DNA of 57,875 nucleotides from NCBI GenBank assembly GCA_012729505.1, contig JAAYDA010000017.1, positions 1 to 57,875 on the forward strand, in the 5' to 3' direction. A model generated the notes under the pieces. The model saw nothing but the letters and a program-made list of their open reading frames with translations. It did not search any database and had not been told where the DNA came from. The translations under genes were made by a program, and so were the position numbers. This DNA comes from Syntrophomonadaceae bacterium (lineage in GTDB: Bacteria; Bacillota; Syntrophomonadia; Syntrophomonadales; DTU052). Positions within the stretch are counted from its first letter, which is position 1. Each line of letters starts with the position of its first letter. Below, in pieces: positions 57,848 through 57,875 of the stretch.

Positions 57848-57875
57848 ATATTGATATGTTTCGGGCGGGTCGTTC

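Noticed and set aside
57848-57875. Start of a further tRNA or the missing tRNA-Lys at the right edge
   Set aside because: Only 28 bases remain and they do not match the tRNA-Lys 3' end seen at 33734.
1-57875. CRISPR array
   Set aside because: No regularly spaced identical repeats with unique spacers; all tandem repeats found are coding.

Overview
The window looks like the chromosome of a Gram-positive, spore-forming member of the Clostridia (Peptococcales, Desulfotomaculum/Pelotomaculum-like). This is inferred from strong GGAGG ribosome sites, a PdaB-type sporulation polysaccharide deacetylase, an S-layer-homology protein, tRNA genes with encoded CCA, and phage-type regulators typical of Firmicutes. 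The assignment is inference; no ribosomal RNA is present.

Region 1 (1-27333, almost all on the + strand) is a contractile injection system (CIS) of the extracellular, phage-tail-like (eCIS/T6SS-iv) kind. The left window edge cuts an IS3-type transposase. After it come a hub-assembly chaperone with a DUF6760-like reading frame that seems reachable only by a -1 ribosomal frameshift, an inner tube protein, a very large repeat-bearing protein, a LysM tube-initiator, hub, spike, gp25, two baseplate-J-like wedge proteins, a tail-I-like protein, a fibre-like protein, a DUF4255 cap-like protein and a DUF4280 PAAR-like tip. Sheath and AAA+ ATPase genes are not in the window. Interleaved and trailing are genes that are not core tail parts: a pseudokinase-like membrane protein, a membrane-anchored MORN-repeat protein, a degenerate class III cyclase, an unknown 462-residue protein, a beta-propeller/Cache-like/MFS chimera, and a two-transmembrane SpoIIE-type phosphatase with altered metal-binding residues. 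Together these suggest a membrane-tethered CIS coupled to a signalling module made largely of pseudoenzymes.

Region 2 (27412-33603, - strand) is a cell-envelope region: a secreted tandem alpha/beta hydrolase, an SLH protein and two polysaccharide deacetylases. A 145-base piece containing the 3' end and terminator of the deacetylase gene exists a second time, inverted, directly after the CIS operon, so the esterase/SLH pair is bracketed by an inverted duplication.

Region 3 (33734-57772) is an integrated mobile element. It begins at a 24-base fragment of a tRNA-Lys 3' end next to a tyrosine integrase and ends with a serine recombinase abutting an intact tRNA-Val(GAC). Nearly all its genes form one long - strand series (54.2 kb down to 34 kb) facing a divergent repressor module. 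Early genes are a PD-(D/E)xK-like protein, DUF4406, a PAPS-reductase-like protein, a C5-cytosine methyltransferase with four tandem repeats, a replication-initiator-like protein and an ArpU/sigma-like regulator. Late genes, beyond a strong terminator and a candidate promoter, are seven tiny single-membrane-span proteins (two almost identical 48-residue ones), a glycosyltransferase, fibronectin/DUF6273 adhesins, a lytic transglycosylase and a short Zot/pI-like ATPase. This is the layout of a filamentous (inovirus-like) prophage, but enlarged, with several big surface proteins; I regard it as the most likely undescribed system here, together with the pseudoenzyme-linked CIS.
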